Assembly (NCBI GenBank): GCA_011947345.1
Contig: JAAVTG010000550.1
Location: 171,418 to 235,417 of the forward strand
From: Phytophthora quininea
Taxonomy: Eukaryota > Oomycota > Peronosporomycetes > Peronosporales > Peronosporaceae
Direction of reading: 5' to 3'
DNA: 64,000 nucleotides
The translations under genes and the position numbers were made by a program. Below the pieces are notes generated by a model. That model made no database searches, was not told where the DNA came from, and was given only the letters and a program-made list of their open reading frames with translations. Of the stretch, positions 8,118-19,416 are shown piece by piece (position 1 is the stretch's first letter; each line of letters opens with the position of its first letter).

Positions 8118-10531
8118 TCAATCTCCACGTAGCATGGAACGCGATCGCAGTGTGGACTCGCCACAGTAGCAGGACCACCTTTTGGTTCTGCCTCCACTCC
8201 TATTCAGGTCTCGTGGTTTAGGAAAAATTAGCAATCGCCAATCCAACTCCGTCGCGAAAGCCTTGTGCCATGGGGACCACAATGGGGTCCACATTTGCGT
8301 CAGAGCTGGGCACGAGAAGAAACAGTGCTCTACTGTTTCTATCGCAGCACATGATCGTCTCACACACTGTTGAATCGTAGGATTTAACGACTTGAGGAAG
8401 AACAGCCTTGATCCGACAATGAGGTCTCCAAAGAACATTCTCAGCATCACATCGTGGACAACAGGAACCAGAAACTGGCGGAGGGCGAGTATCTGTTGTA
8501 ACGTTGTATGGATCTGTCGTTGCGGACAGCCAAGCACTTTCATGGGGTGTGGTTGCACGCATCTATCAGGCCGCAACAATTTGTCCCAGTCTTGGGATTT
8601 TAGATTTGGGAAGAACCGAGATGTTTTTCCGACTGTCAGTCCCAATGTCGGCGGCATTGCACCTCGCGTTGCCACGCTTATTCCACCTGTCTCTGGGTGT
8701 GGCAATACCCGTTCAAACACCTGGGTTAGCTGTCGATAAAGCTGGGCGATATCCATCAGTGCAACCCTGGACCGCATAATTGGACGTAGCTCGGTAGACA
8801 CCCTCCTGAAAAACACCATGAGGGTTGGCCATCGATGGGAAGTATCTAGAAAGTCTGCTATACACCATTTGCCTTTTGAAGCAAGCTCTTTACAGAGGCT
8901 CCGGAACTTGACAGGTCCTGTACCCAGTGGTGCGCGATGAGCATCTTGTCTGCGCCACACTTGGAAATTTGTCGATGCATTCCACCATATTGGGCTGAAT
9001 AACGAGTTTTGGAGTGTCTTCATTCTAGTGTATCGTAATGAGTACTTGCTTGGCCATTTTACGCGTCTCCAATCTTGCAGTAGTTTACGCCACCATAACG
9101 GGAGCATTGTTGCTTTCCATCCAGGAGGTTCAGGTGGATTTTGTAGCAAAAACTCTCCCGACCACGGACGTACAAATTCCCCATATCGGTGTCGTAGTAA
9201 TTCTGCTATGGGTCTATACCACACTGTTTCGTCGTTTTCATTATGACAAGCGAGGACTTTGACAAATTTTGAAGGAAGAGAAAACGTTGTCTCCGGATGC
9301 AGGACATAATCTCTGGTACCCCAATTCCATCGTCTTGCCGTGCTTGTATGGCAAATGAAGTGGGAACGATGTTAATACCTCCACGACTAGCTCCCACCCG
9401 GTTGTAGAGTATGAACGTTTTTACGGCGGTTTGCCATCGTTTGATATACCTAGTGGGAATAACAGTCGTCGTCGTAAAATACCATATCGTCGACAGTACG
9501 ATAGCTTGAACAATTAGTCGCCTTCCCACGAGTGTTCGAGCTCGCCCTTTCCAAAGTTGAAGTCTTGTCATCAGCTTGTGATCTAATTGTTTGGCTAACT
9601 CGGTCGAAGTGTCGAGATTACCAAATGGTAGACCAAGGTACTTGACGGTGTCACCTTTCCTCAGCGATCGTAGTGGTTCAAGAATGGGAGGCTTTCGATG
9701 ATTATTGATACTCATTATTACGCTCTTGGAGTGGTTGAGTTTAGCTCCTGATCCCGCGCAGTAGCAGTCAACGAGATGCAGTTCATTTTTGAGAGAAGAA
9801 GCATCATTGGCGAATAGCACTGTGTCATCTGCAAAAATGCTACTGGAATCGAGAGCGTGTCGTCAACTCGAACACCAAGCTCTCGTTTCTCTCGAAGCAA
9901 ATTTCCCAGGGGTTCAAGTGTCAGCGCAAAAGAAAGGGTGAAAGGGGTCACCTTGCTTAACACCTCGGGATGGCTCCAGCGCATCTTGCGCCCAACCATT
10001 TATCATTAGCGAACACTTTGATCCTTTGTATAGCAAGTTGATCCACGAGAGGAACCGCTTTCCAAAACGTTGACGCTCCATCACTTTGAAAAGGTAATTT
10101 CGATTAACGCGGTCATATGCCTTCGCGAAGTCAAGGAAGGCTGCAACTCCTTGCCTGTGTTCACAGGTCACCAAATGTTGGAGGTCGTGTACTAACATGA
10201 CTTGTTGATGAATAGATCTTCCAGGGATAAATCCTTTCTGATCCGGGTGCACTAAGGAAGCCATGAACGGCCTCAGCCTATCGGTCAGGACTCGTGATAA
10301 AATCTTTACTTCAACTGGAATCAACGTTATTGGCCGGAAGTTTCCGGGGTCCGCTCGATCTCCCTTTTTGAACAACAATGCAACTGATGAGTATCTTTGA
10401 TGTGGTAGCAGCTCGCCTCTCTCAAGTTGATAGCAAAACACGATCCGTAAAATATTCCCAAACAAGTCTGGGTCGATATGATAGAATGCCGAAGTAAACC
10501 CATCTGGGCCAGGAGCAGAATGGTTTTTCAT
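8118..10531 (-). pseudogene. LINE 1 ORF2: reverse transcriptase and C-terminal domain
   Basis: The reverse transcriptase starts at SAPGPDGFTSAFY and runs through LLFKKGDRADPGNFRPITL, FLDFAKAYDRVNR (first catalytic Asp) and GVKQGDPF. The FADD box is degraded: the region around 9820 reads FANDASSL instead of FADD. A C-terminal zinc-finger-like part (CAAIETVEHCFFSCPALTQMW) follows near 8290-8350. Several single-base frame breaks separate the pieces (about 9920, 9720, 9210). LINE 2 encodes a close relative with an intact FADD. Confidence 0.8.
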
Positions 10532-11024
10532 CGATCGAATTGCTGCAGAGAATTCGTCGCTTGATAAGTCGCTTTCGAGTCCATCTGCAGCTTCAGGGGT
10601 TAAAGTCCTGTCGATCGATTCTAGTAGACGGTGCTGTGCTGGTTCATCTAGTTGGTAATCATTCTTGTTGTATTTTGTGTCTCCGAAAATCTCACCCCAA
10701 TGTTTTTGGAAGCCCTGCGTAATTTCAGCAGGATCAGTCGATACGGAGCCGTCTTCCCGTTTGATCGATTGAAAAGGTGTGTTACGTAATTCATATCGCG
10801 GGGCTCGGAAAAGAACGATGAGCTTTGTTCCGTTTCAGTTACAAGTTGCTCGAATCCAACTCCACGTTGAAACTCTGACCACTCTTCCTTGCACTCTTTG
10901 TATCTTTGCTTCGCAAAGTATAAATCAAGAGTAGCGCATTCATTATCGTTTGCTAAGGCACTTACAGCTGCACATTCTTCCAAATGTTGGCGAGCCGCAA
11001 CCAGCTCGGATGCTACACTTGACG

Positions 11025-11983
11025 TCAAGTCTCGTTGGCACTTTTGAGGTACGCCTTCATTCGTTGTTTCCAGGATTTCCACACAATACCTGGATTTGCT
11101 GATGTCTCCAATACGGTAAGTAAAATTCGTGCCTCCTTCTGAATATCGGCTCGAAGTTCAGGGATGCGAAGCAGCCAATCGGAAAGTCTCCAAAATCCTG
11201 GCCCGGTAGGATGGTGCCAGGATGTGAGTTCAACATTGTGAGCCTTGTGGTCGCTTTCATCCCATGTTTCATACGCAGCATCTTGATAACATGTCGATAC
11301 CAACATGTCAGAAGCGAAAATATAATCTAATCGATTTCGTCGAGGTCGTGGTCCAGAAAACAATTTCTCGTTTGGGTGGTGAAGGCGCCAAGCGTCTACT
11401 ACGTTGATCTCCACCAACCAGTTTCGTAGCGCAGGCACACTAGAGTCTGGACGCCGGTCAGCCATTAGCGAATCCACTTCTGGCTCAATTGCCAGATTAA
11501 AATCACCACACACAATATGAATCACGTCGTCGTCAAAATCAACAGGAAGACGTTCAAACAGAGCTTTTCTGGATGCTGCGTCGTTCGGTGCATATATGTT
11601 ATGAATATAACATACTTGGTCCCCAAAGCGTAGCTTCACAAGTAAATACCGATTTGGGATGGTTTTAGAAGTAACTACGCTTGCGGTCTCGACACCTGGA
11701 CAGGAACCATGTACAATCGTCGCTACTCCACCACTTCTTGGGAAGGAGGTCCTTTTGCAGCCCCGTTCTTGTCAGACATAAATACTCGACCGCTGAAATG
11801 GTGGTTCACCAGATAGCTGAATCGCTTGGCTTGGTGTTGGTCTTTGAATCTAGTTTCTTGTATACAAGAAAAGTAGTAGTGCTTGAGGTGTGGTGAGATG
11901 ATATTTTGTCCACCATCTTTCACTCCATGCACATTCCATGTCAATATTTTACAGGATTGTCCGATGTCTGGCGGTCCTGTCAT
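11025..11983 (-). pseudogene. LINE 1 ORF2: endonuclease domain
   Basis: The domain opens with the exonuclease-endonuclease-phosphatase motifs KILTWNVHGVKDGG and CIQETRFKDQ. Later motifs are HIVCGDFNLA (catalytic Asp/Asn pair) and RRNRLDYIFASD, then WDESDHKAH near the end. The frame breaks between about 11723 and 11640 and again near 11060. The enzyme would nick target DNA to prime reverse transcription. Because of the breaks this copy is not expected to be active as read. Confidence 0.8.
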
Positions 11984-11984
11984 C

Positions 11985-12608
11985 CTAGTTCTCAGTGTCC
12001 GCCCTCATTTCGGGCGATAGGTACTCCAACGAGACCATAGGCAGGTCGTTTGGCGACAAATCATTGGCACCCAATGCTTGAATGCTCGCCAGAATAACAC
12101 TTGTGGGCACCAGCTCGCAAAGCTTGGTCATCAAAAGGTGCCCAAGTCGTGATCTTAGCAGGTGAAGGATCGTTGCATCCGAAAGGAATTGTCCTTCCGT
12201 GTTTGGGATAACAGGGTCAGATTGTCCAGCCAGATATTTCAACCATTCCTGAGATTCAAAGACAAACGGACAAGTGCTCATGAGAAGCAGTTCGAAACTG
12301 CTGAGTAATCGCAGTATTTCCCACTGGTCCTTCACTTGAGCCGGTTTGCCAGCCACTGCGGTCCCTAGGAATTGCATGTAGCTTTGGCGAGTCTTTCCTA
12401 GCGGTAATTGGGACGCCACCGCGCGTTGATGAAAGGACATTGTCTTGTCTGCTCCCATATTAGCAGCAAGGATGCGGTTTAACAGGTGGATGTCGGTGAT
12501 CTCCTTGAATTTCTGTTCATCTTGAGCAAGATCACTACAAACCACCGTGGACCACGCCGTCGGGAAGGTTCGCATCGACTCACGCACCTTGTCCATGTTC
12601 TTGGAGGT
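11985..12608 (-). pseudogene. LINE 1 ORF1, 3' part (fused in frame to the transposase)
   Basis: There are 207 codons from TSKNMDKVRES to MRADTEN, ending in TAG one base before the ORF2 ATG, the tight ORF1/ORF2 spacing of L1/Tx1-like elements. No nucleic-acid-binding motif was recognised; the fragment is helix-rich. It reads in the same frame as the disrupted transposase, so a 493-codon open frame runs across the junction. It belongs to the LINE, because the target-site duplication lies on its 5' side. Confidence 0.65.
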
Positions 12609-12624
12609 GCGAAGACACTGCAAG
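12609..12624. repeat. Target-site duplication of LINE 1, right copy
   Basis: GCGAAGACACTGCAAG is identical to 7805-7820. It encodes LQCLR within the transposase reading frame. Confidence 0.9.
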
Positions 12625-13558
12625 TAGCGCGCGTAGTTGTCACCATCCTCGCGCCGAAGTGGACGCAGACGAATGTGATAATTCGTCAAGGCCAGGCAGG
12701 CCTTAAACAAAAGATCATAATTGCCTTCATCCCAGCGATATTTATCCGCGCAGACCGCCCACAACGAGCAAAGACGACCGAAGAAGTTCTCGACGAGGAC
12801 TCGATCGTGCGCAATGCGGTCATTAGCCTCCATCTCCTCCAGTGTCAAAGTTTGCATGGGCTTTTTCTTAAAAGGCGTGATAGCACGATAATCGTGAGCA
12901 AGACCTTGGTAGCCTTTATCGGCAAGAACGGCCCAGTGGTTAGGATATTCAGCCCTCAGAGGGCCATCATCAGGCAGTTCGCGATCAGACTCCACCTTCT
13001 GCAAGGCTTGGACGTGAAAGTCCGAGTTATCGCGAAAGATATCTACGTCGGCTTCGCTCCCGGGATAATGGTTAGTGCAATTGACTGCTAAACCGTTTGG
13101 CAGCACTGACACCTCGACTTTGTAGCCGTGCAGGTGGTGCTTAGCACTATAGTAGAGAGAGCGCTCCTGCATGCGCCCAGCAGGCATGTTTGTCTGCTGG
13201 AACGTCACGTCCGTCGCGTAGCGAGCAAACGGGTGGTGGTCAAAGGCTTGTCCACTTAGAACAAGTTTTCTCATGGCGTATTTCTGGAGATTTTGGTCCA
13301 CGAAAGTCTCGTACAGGAAGGGGAGAGCACGGCGATGAACTTGCTGATCATCTTTTGGAAGGTAGGAGCCTTGACACGAAATACAGCCGCAACAACATCC
13401 CATTTCCCACAGTTTTTGAGTACGGCCAACGTCATGAAGAGGAGGTCCTTCGGCTGGTACGTGCATCTTCTTTCACGTCCAACGTTCCAGTTGGCGGCCA
13501 TGTGCTCACGCACTACAGCCCAGAGACGCTCAAACTCGAGGGGTGCGAGGTTCGTCAT
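12609..13558 (-). pseudogene. Harbinger-like (DDE_Tnp_4) transposase, N-terminal and catalytic part
   Basis: It starts at MTNLAPLEFERLW (13558) with a helix-turn-helix-like region (AVLKNCGKWDVVAAVFRVKAPTFQKMISKF). The catalytic core follows: first Asp in RYATDVTFQQ, HGYKVEVSVLPNGLA, second Asp in WAVLADKGYQGL, and the Glu in RVLVENFFGRL, the classic DDE spacing. One frameshift at the C run near 13320-13324 separates the helix-turn-helix from the core; a single missing C explains it. The protein runs into the LINE at LQCLR and by chance stays open for another 207 codons of LINE ORF1. The true C terminus is at 7541-7820. Confidence 0.85.
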
Positions 13559-13597
13559 GGAGAGAATGCTCTCCGCATCAGACGTTAGAAATGACAG

Positions 13598-13933
13598 TTA
13601 AATGGGTGCAGGAGCGTCGACCTCGTCATCAGAATCGTCTTGAGGCAGCAATTGGACACGAGCACGCTGGTCTTGGCGAATGTCGTTAATCCGGCGAAGC
13701 GTGGTCACTCCCCGAGCAACCATTTGCGCTGAGATGACTTGCGCTGGTGGTGTCCGGCGGTCCCTCCCCGCCGCGCTTTGGGCCCAAGCCATGTGACTTC
13801 CTCTGGACGCGGTGAATTCGAAAGTGACTGTGATCGCACAACTCCGCTCACATATCTCCAAAGTGCTGAGGCCTACGCAAAAGACTGAGTAACTGGCGCT
13901 TTGACGATCTACTTTCAGTTCCTCAGTCTTCAA
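13598..13933 (-). pseudogene. Probable N-terminal extension of the Harbinger-like transposase
   Basis: This open stretch ends in QDDSDDEVDAPAPI and a TAA codon, then continues in the same frame into the transposase start at 13558. The acidic linker just before the DNA-binding region suggests it once formed the N terminus (MAWAQSAAGRD at about 13793). No domain was recognised in it. Either the TAA is a nonsense mutation or the transposase starts downstream and this is leader sequence. Confidence 0.4.
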
Positions 13934-14709
13934 CGGTTTACGTAGTCACAAGGTATTGGCACCAACATCAACCGTTTAGGTAAGCTATTTGCCTTTGTGG
14001 GAACCAACGTCCGACATAATCATAAACTGACGTGAAGGTCTAGTGAACCATGACCGCAAACGCTGAGAGGAGACTCAGCTGCGGTGACTGGGTGGGACTC
14101 GACTCCGCTTCCACAATTCCAAGCGTGTTTACCTCCAGTGCTGCGGGTTATGTGCCACAATAATACTCAGTCCAACGCCCCACATCTTCTTTGGCCAAGG
14201 ATCTTCCGATGGTGCAAAATCGAAAGTGGACACCGCGAAATGGCTCACTGGAAGTTGTTGCAGTCGAGTAGGCACCTGCTTCGCGGGCTGTCGCTCCTCC
14301 ATGCCCGAGCCCAGCAGATAGTAAGCAGCGACAGCAAACTGTTTCAAGCGGCGCTTGCGCTCCAGTGCCGTGAGCAAGCAGCTTGTTGCAATGGCATCAA
14401 CGCGATGCTTGAACCACAACAGTATTGTGTTATCGTCAGAGCAATTTGCAGTTCTCTGTTGGTTTTATCCAATCGTATGCTTTTTCTTGTTCCCCCACGC
14501 CCCTAAAAAACACATTTTGAAAATGAAGTGGGTGGGTGTGATAACGCTCATGGGTGGGTGGGATTGGGATTTCCGCTCTGTGTGCGTCGTATTACTAATT
14601 ACTGCAAGATAGGTGCCAGATGGATACAGCCCAAATATTGAGATGGGTGGGCAGGGCAAAGAATCGAAAAAGCCCATTGCCCCAAAACCTCTGTCCCAGT
14701 TTGCGAACC
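13934..14709. other. No supported gene
   Basis: Short open frames on both strands (for example 14129-14419, minus) show no recognisable domain. The stretch near 14530-14570 has repeated GGGTGGG. Part of it must be the unrecognised end of the Harbinger-like transposon, and part the promoter of gene Z. Confidence 0.4.
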
Positions 14710-15283
14710 ATGATCACCATGCTGCGACCGTCAGCTCTGCTGCTCTTGACGCTGCCTCTGTACTGCCCTGGGGCCTTCCAGACCTCCGTCCAGCTCTCCG
14801 TGAAGGCTGCGTCGTCCCCCACTACTTTGTTCAAGTCGTGCAGGACGGAGAGGCCTGCAACGCTGTCAACAACGTCAAACCCATGTGCTCGTCCAAGGAC
14901 TTTGTCTGCAGGATGGAAGTGGGCCATGAAATGGACGCCTTCGCGCCGTCCTGCCTGGTCTACGATCCTGAAAACATGCAGGACAATCCGTACCAGATCG
15001 AGGAGACAGCGGTACGTCCCTGGGCCAATTGCGACCCTATGGCGGAGCTCCATCGCAAGATTGGAGACGCCCCAGTCTGCAAAAGAGACTTCCAGTGTCT
15101 CTGCTTGCATGGAGCAGGCCGAAGCTGCATCTGTGCACCTCCAGACACAGTCGACGACGCCAGTGGAGCCAAAACCTGCCACAAAGGAACAAGCTGCGGA
15201 AAACAGACTACTGCCACTATCTCCCAGCAGGAGGCAAAGCCTGCGGACAGAAACCCTACTACAAGAAGAGCAAAGGAGTGTAG
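14710..15283 (+). CDS. Secreted cysteine-rich protein Z (two apparent 1-bp frameshifts)
   Basis: This is a third, more divergent member of the X/Y family. A signal peptide (MITMLRPSALLLLTLPLY) is followed by FVQVVQDGEACN, CKRDFQCLCLHGAGRSCIC and CHYLPAGGKACGQKPYY, with the family cysteine pattern conserved. The three pieces lie in three frames. Both junctions sit on homopolymers: a C run at 14816-14820 and an A run at 15200-15203. One missing base in each restores a continuous family-like protein, so consensus errors are at least as likely as pseudogenisation. It is convergent with X; without LINE 2 the two stop codons would be about 90 bp apart. Confidence 0.75.
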
Positions 15284-15295
15284 AATTTTGCATAC

Positions 15296-15309
15296 TACGT
15301 ATGAGGTAG
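15296..15309. repeat. Target-site duplication of LINE 2, left copy
   Basis: TACGTATGAGGTAG is identical to 18759-18772. Confidence 0.9.
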
Positions 15310-15381
15310 GAAGGAAATTGAATTGATTAACTGTTTAGCGGATTTCTCGTCTCAAGGTGAAATGCTATCTATCCGTGAGAG

Positions 15382-17078
15382 TTACGTTCGTGTCGTCCAC
15401 ATGTGGTGCATCGGTTCCGGGAGATTGTTTTCTGGCAGATCAAAGCCAAGTTTTTGCAGCACGCGGACCACAGTAGTGCGGTTGCAACGAAGCTCATGTG
15501 CGTGTTGGTAGAGGAATTGGTAGTGCATCTTGAACGAGTTCAGCAGATTGAGAATATTTGGCACTTCAGCTGTCGTTTCCTGGAAATGAATGTCGTTCCT
15601 GAGCCGCCATGTTGCATGAAACACAATCGCTGTGTAGATCCTCCATAGAAGTATCCGTTCTTTGTGCTCACTTCTCCTGTTCCTACGAAGGTCTTGCAAT
15701 CTTAGGAAGAGTAGCAACCTCCAGCTTAGATCGACACAAAGAACGTCGACCACCGGCTCCATAGTTCGCTCCACATTGGTTCTAATGACGGGCACGTGAA
15801 AAACAGTGTTCTACCGTTTCGATCTCCTGGCATTCCGGACGAACGCAGTTTTGGATGGTAGGATTTAGTTCTCTGAGGAAGTATAGTCGTGAACCGACTG
15901 TGAGGTCTCCGAAGCACATTCGTACTATCACATCATGAATTACCGGCAGTAGATATCCACGTAGAGAAATCACACTGGACAAGGTCTCATGAATCCTTTG
16001 TCGAGGACACCCCAGGTCTTCCATCGGATGATGCATCAACTCCGGAACTTGCTGGAGAATCACCTTCCAATCTTGCGATCGCAAATTTGGGAAGAATCGC
16101 GTCGATGGTTCTGTTGGGAGACAGCTACTTACCTTGATTCCAAATATCGGCGGTGAATTCGTACTTGTTACTTCCTGCATTCCTCCTTCGTCCGGATGCG
16201 GTAGTAAGCGATGAAATAATCGGCTCATTTGATGGTAGAGCACGAAAATGTCATGCGGAAGCACTTTCGTCCCAAGTATTGGATGAATCTCGGAGCAGAC
16301 GTCCGTGAAAATGCCGTTGACGACGGCCAGTCTCGATTGGCACCCAGAAAGTCGGCAAAACATAACTTTTTATGTTTTGCCAGTTCCCGACAGAGCGCCC
16401 GAAAGGTGTTTGACCCTGACCCCAGGGGTTTCGCCGGACTTGCTGGGCTGCGCGTATCCAGTACCTGAAATTCAGGCAACTTGCTCCACCAAATTGGGGT
16501 GAATAACGCCTTCTGCAGAGTTTTCATTCTGTTGTAGTGAATCGACTCCGGGGCTGGCCATTTAATTCTGTTCCACTCCCGTAGCAAGTGTCTCCACCAC
16601 AAAGGTAGCATGCTCGACCTCCAGCCCGCTGGTTTCGGTGGGTTTTGAAGTAAGAAATCACTCGATCGCGGGCGGGCAAAGTTGCCATAGCGTAATTGGA
16701 TCATGTAGAGCATTGGGCGATACCATACGTTGTCATCTTCGTCTGGGTGTGTAGTAATCGCTAATACGAATTTCTGGAGAAATTGGAAGTGTTGGCGACG
16801 AATAACAGTAGCTACATCAGGAACCCCGATGCCGTCTGCTTCGCGTGGCCTCACAGCCAGTCCTTTTGAACGATACTTATCCCAGATTTCCCAGTGCTTA
16901 CGCGGTTGTATAACACGTACCGATTCACAATGCCTTGCCAGCGTTTAATGAACCGGGTCGGAATCGTCACCGAAGCTGTGAAATACCACAGCAATGACAA
17001 AATCTCTGCTTGGGCGATCAACCTTCGGCCGATTAGGGTTCTCGCTCGGCCTTTCCAAAGTTGGAGCCGCTTAATCAA
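15382..17078 (-). pseudogene. LINE 2 ORF2: C-terminal region
   Basis: This holds the thumb and C-terminal domains in several frames: RLQLWKGRARTLIGRRLIAQ, then the 16854-16225 segment, 16363-15782 and 15795-15382. A Cys/His zinc-finger-like motif (C-x3-E-x-I-ETVEHCF) lies near 15810-15840. The final part (RIYTAIVFHATWRLRNDIHF) is shared with LINE 1 near 8130. Frame breaks occur at about 17078-16850, 16300 and 15790. Confidence 0.7.
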
Positions 17079-18720
17079 TTTTTGTCGAGTTGATTCGCCA
17101 CCAATGTTGAAGTATCACCATTGCCGAACGGAATGCCAAGATATCGCACGGTTTCGCCGCGCTTCAGTGATTTTAGCGGTGACACTCGCGGAGCAGAACG
17201 TTTACTGTTGAGACTCATTAGCACACTTTTGTTATGGTTCAGCCGAGCTCCAGATCCTCCACAATAGTCATCAACAATTTGAAGCTGCTCTTCTAGCTCC
17301 CTCTTTCCTTTTGAGAATAGCACAGTGTCGTCAGCAAAGAACCCCACTGGGACTCGTAATGTTTGGCCCACCAGGACACCTAAATCCCTTTGAGCGCGTA
17401 ACAAATTTCCTAGTGGTTCCAACGAGAGAGCAAACAAATACGGAGACAATGGATCTCCCTGTTTCACTCCTCGAGTTGGTGTCAGCGAGTCCTGCGCCCA
17501 TCCGTTGATCATTAATGAACATTTCGAGTCGTTGTACAACAGACGTATCCACGCCAAAAACCGAGGCCCAAATCCTTGTCGTTCCAAAACTCGAAGGAGG
17601 TACGGACGATTAACGCGGTCGTAAGCCTTAGCGAAGTCCAAGAACGTGGCTAGTCCTTTGCGTTTTTGGAATGTTTCTAAGTGCTGGAGATCACGGACTA
17701 GCATTAGCTGCTGGTCAATCCGACGCCCCGGTATAAAACCCTTTTGATCCGGATGCACTAACTTAGAAATGTGTGGTCTAAGGCGATTCACTAATACTCG
17801 CGATAATATCTTGACCTCAACGGGCATCAGTGTGATCGGCCGAAAGTTTCCCGGTTCAGATCGGTCTCCTTTCTTAAACAGTAGTGCCACCGAGGAATAT
17901 CGCTGATGTGGAAGCAGAATTCCACGTTCCAATTGATATCCAAAACTATCGCAAGTATTTCTCCAAACGCGTCCGGATCTAGACGGAAAAAATCACTGGT
18001 GAAGCCGTCTGGACCCGGTGCTGAGTGAGGTTTTAGTTTCTTGATCGCAAAGGCAAACTCTTCCGGTGTCAATTCGCTGTCAAGATCCCTGGTCACCTCT
18101 GAAGATAGTCGGCGGTCGATGCTATCAAGCAAGGTTTGTTGAGACGCCATGTCAATCTCTCGTTCTTCAGCTGGGAAGTGAGGGTCGCCGAATATTTTCC
18201 CCCAATGCTCTTGAAAGCCATGACAGATTTCAGTAGGATCGGTTGATTCTTCACCAGCTGAAGTTCGTATCGATCTAAATGGAGTGTTTCGAAGTTCGTA
18301 TCGTGGTGGCCGAAAGAAGAACTTGGTACTTTTTCAGCTGCAGTCACGGTTTGTTCAAAGCCCCGATTACATCCAAAGGTATTCCATTCATCATGACATT
18401 CTTTGTATCGTTGTCTGGCGAAATAGAAGTTAATTTCGTCTTGCTCGCTTGCATTTTCTGACGTCACGGCTGCAGCACACTCTTCTAAACGTTCTCGAGC
18501 AAGATTTATGTCAGCATATCTTGATGCACGCAGGTTATGTTGACAACGTTTTAGGTACGCTTTCATCTTTTGCTTCCATGTTTTCCACACTAAACCGGGA
18601 TTATTTGATGCACGAAGGACTGGTAGAAGAAGCTTGGCTTCCTCCACAATATCCGTCTGGAGTTCTGGTATTTGCAAGAGCCAATCCGGCAGTCTCCAGA
18701 AACCTGTACCAGTGGGATGA
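17075..18720 (-). pseudogene. LINE 2 ORF2: end of endonuclease and reverse transcriptase
   Basis: From 18720 downward there is the linker after the endonuclease, then KLKPHSAPGPDGFTSDFFR, LLFKKGDRSEPGNFRPITL, FLDFAKAYDRVNR, GVKQGDPLSPYLFALSL and the intact catalytic box VGFFADDTVLFSKG, then RYLGIPFGNGDTST. One frame break near 17930 splits the palm from its N-terminal part. The catalytic residues are present. The element still cannot move on its own because most of the endonuclease is missing. Confidence 0.85.
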
Positions 18721-18758
18721 TGCCATGAGGTTAGTTCTACATGGTGCGCAAGATGGTT

Positions 18759-18772
18759 TACGTATGAGGTAG
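18759..18772. repeat. Target-site duplication of LINE 2, right copy
   Basis: TACGTATGAGGTAG is identical to 15296-15309. Confidence 0.9.
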
Positions 18773-18832
18773 TGTATGTCCTCTGTATGGCGAGGTTCTT
18801 GTTTGGACTACGAGTTGGTTGTAGTACCTGCC

Positions 18833-19365
18833 TTACGAGAAGTAAGGTTTCTGGCCGCACTGCATTCCGCCGTCTTGGAGGTAGTGGCAGTACTGGCCAT
18901 CGCCACACCCTGCAGTGGCGTTGCCGCCGCACGTCGCCGCTCCACTGGCGTCGTCCACAGCATCGGGAGGAACACAAGTGCAGTCCTGGCCGTTGCCATG
19001 CAGACACATGCAGTGGAAGTCGCGCTTGCACACGGGGGCATCGCCCACTTTTCGAGTCGCCGCAGCGTTCGGGTCGCACTTTTCCCACGTGTTCACCGAG
19101 TTTTCTCAGCCTCGTACGGGTTGTCCTGCATGTTGGACGGGTCGTACTCGATACACGACGGAGGCTCCATGTACGCCTCGTGGCCGGGTTTCATGCGGCA
19201 GACAAAGTTCTTGGAAGCGCACATGGGCAGCGTCTTGTAGACATAGTTGCAGTCTTCACCGTTCTGGACGACTTGGACGAACTTTTGAGGCGCCGTTTGA
19301 GCAGCGAAGACGAACGCAGCGCCGAAAGCTGCTAGGGCGATGGTGGTCGAACGGATCGTGAACAT
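18833..19365 (-). CDS. Secreted cysteine-rich protein X (one apparent 1-bp frameshift)
   Basis: The ATG is at 19365 (MFTIRSTTIALAAFGAAF), with signal peptide and 14-cysteine domain. The first part is nearly identical to the hybrid gene at 4741, while the C terminus differs (CMCLHGNGQDCTCVPPDA, then GDGQYCHYLQDGGMQCGQ), which identifies it as the parental X type. One C is missing near 19104-19105 compared with 5000-5005, shifting the frame inside EAEENSV; the rest of the protein is open in the next frame to the stop at 18833. Full length would be 177 residues. It is divergent from the Y copy at 20527 and predicted to be secreted; its role is unknown. Confidence 0.8.
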
Positions 19366-19399
19366 CGGGACTGTTGGTACTGTAGGTGCTTGAGAGCTG

Positions 19400-19416
19400 C
19401 AAATTGAGAAGTGAGA
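19400..19416 (-). promoter_or_regulatory. Inr/FPR-like core promoter of gene X
   Basis: The minus strand reads CTCACTTCTCAATTTGC, identical to the element at 4691-4707 and at the same distance from the ATG. Confidence 0.6.

Larger units (their letters stand above)
7821..12608 (-). mobile_element. LINE-type (non-LTR) retrotransposon 1, 5'-truncated, inserted in a transposase gene
   Basis: The element is 4.8 kb on the minus strand: end of ORF1, then ORF2 with an apurinic-type endonuclease and reverse transcriptase. It is flanked by a perfect 16-bp target duplication (7805-7820 and 12609-12624). Its 3' end (GTTAATCAACTTAAATTTC on the minus strand) matches the 3' end of LINE 2, which fixes that border independently. 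There is no poly-A tail. The 5' end lies inside ORF1, as usual for incomplete reverse transcription. Confidence 0.88.
7541..13933 (-). mobile_element. Harbinger/PIF-like DNA transposon, split by a LINE
   Basis: The transposase reads from about 13933 down to 12609, is interrupted by the LINE at 7821-12608, and continues at 7820-7541. The two halves join across a 16-bp repeat, GCGAAGACACTGCAAG, present at both junctions. The terminal inverted repeats and 3-bp target duplication expected for this superfamily could not be located, so the outer borders are only those of the coding part. Confidence 0.8.
15310..18758 (-). mobile_element. LINE-type retrotransposon 2, 5'-truncated
   Basis: The element is 3.45 kb and flanked by a perfect 14-bp target duplication, TACGTATGAGGTAG, at 15296-15309 and 18759-18772. 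It sits between the 3' ends of Cys-rich genes Z and X. It is truncated at the end of the endonuclease (starts at about HHVELTSWHHPTG). Its 3' end resembles that of LINE 1. Its reverse transcriptase is better preserved than that of LINE 1. Confidence 0.9.

Noticed and set aside
11985..12608. Reading this as the C terminus of the Harbinger-like transposase
   Set aside because: The 16-bp target duplication lies on its far side, it abuts LINE ORF2 with 1-bp spacing, and the true transposase tail is at 7541-7820.
12486..13588. Plus-strand open frames of 201 and 132 codons
   Set aside because: They lie antisense to the Harbinger-like transposase core and show no domain.
14084..14612. Small genes at 14084-14506 (+) or 14129-14419 (-)
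   Set aside because: No domain, no promoter element and no similarity to anything else in the window.
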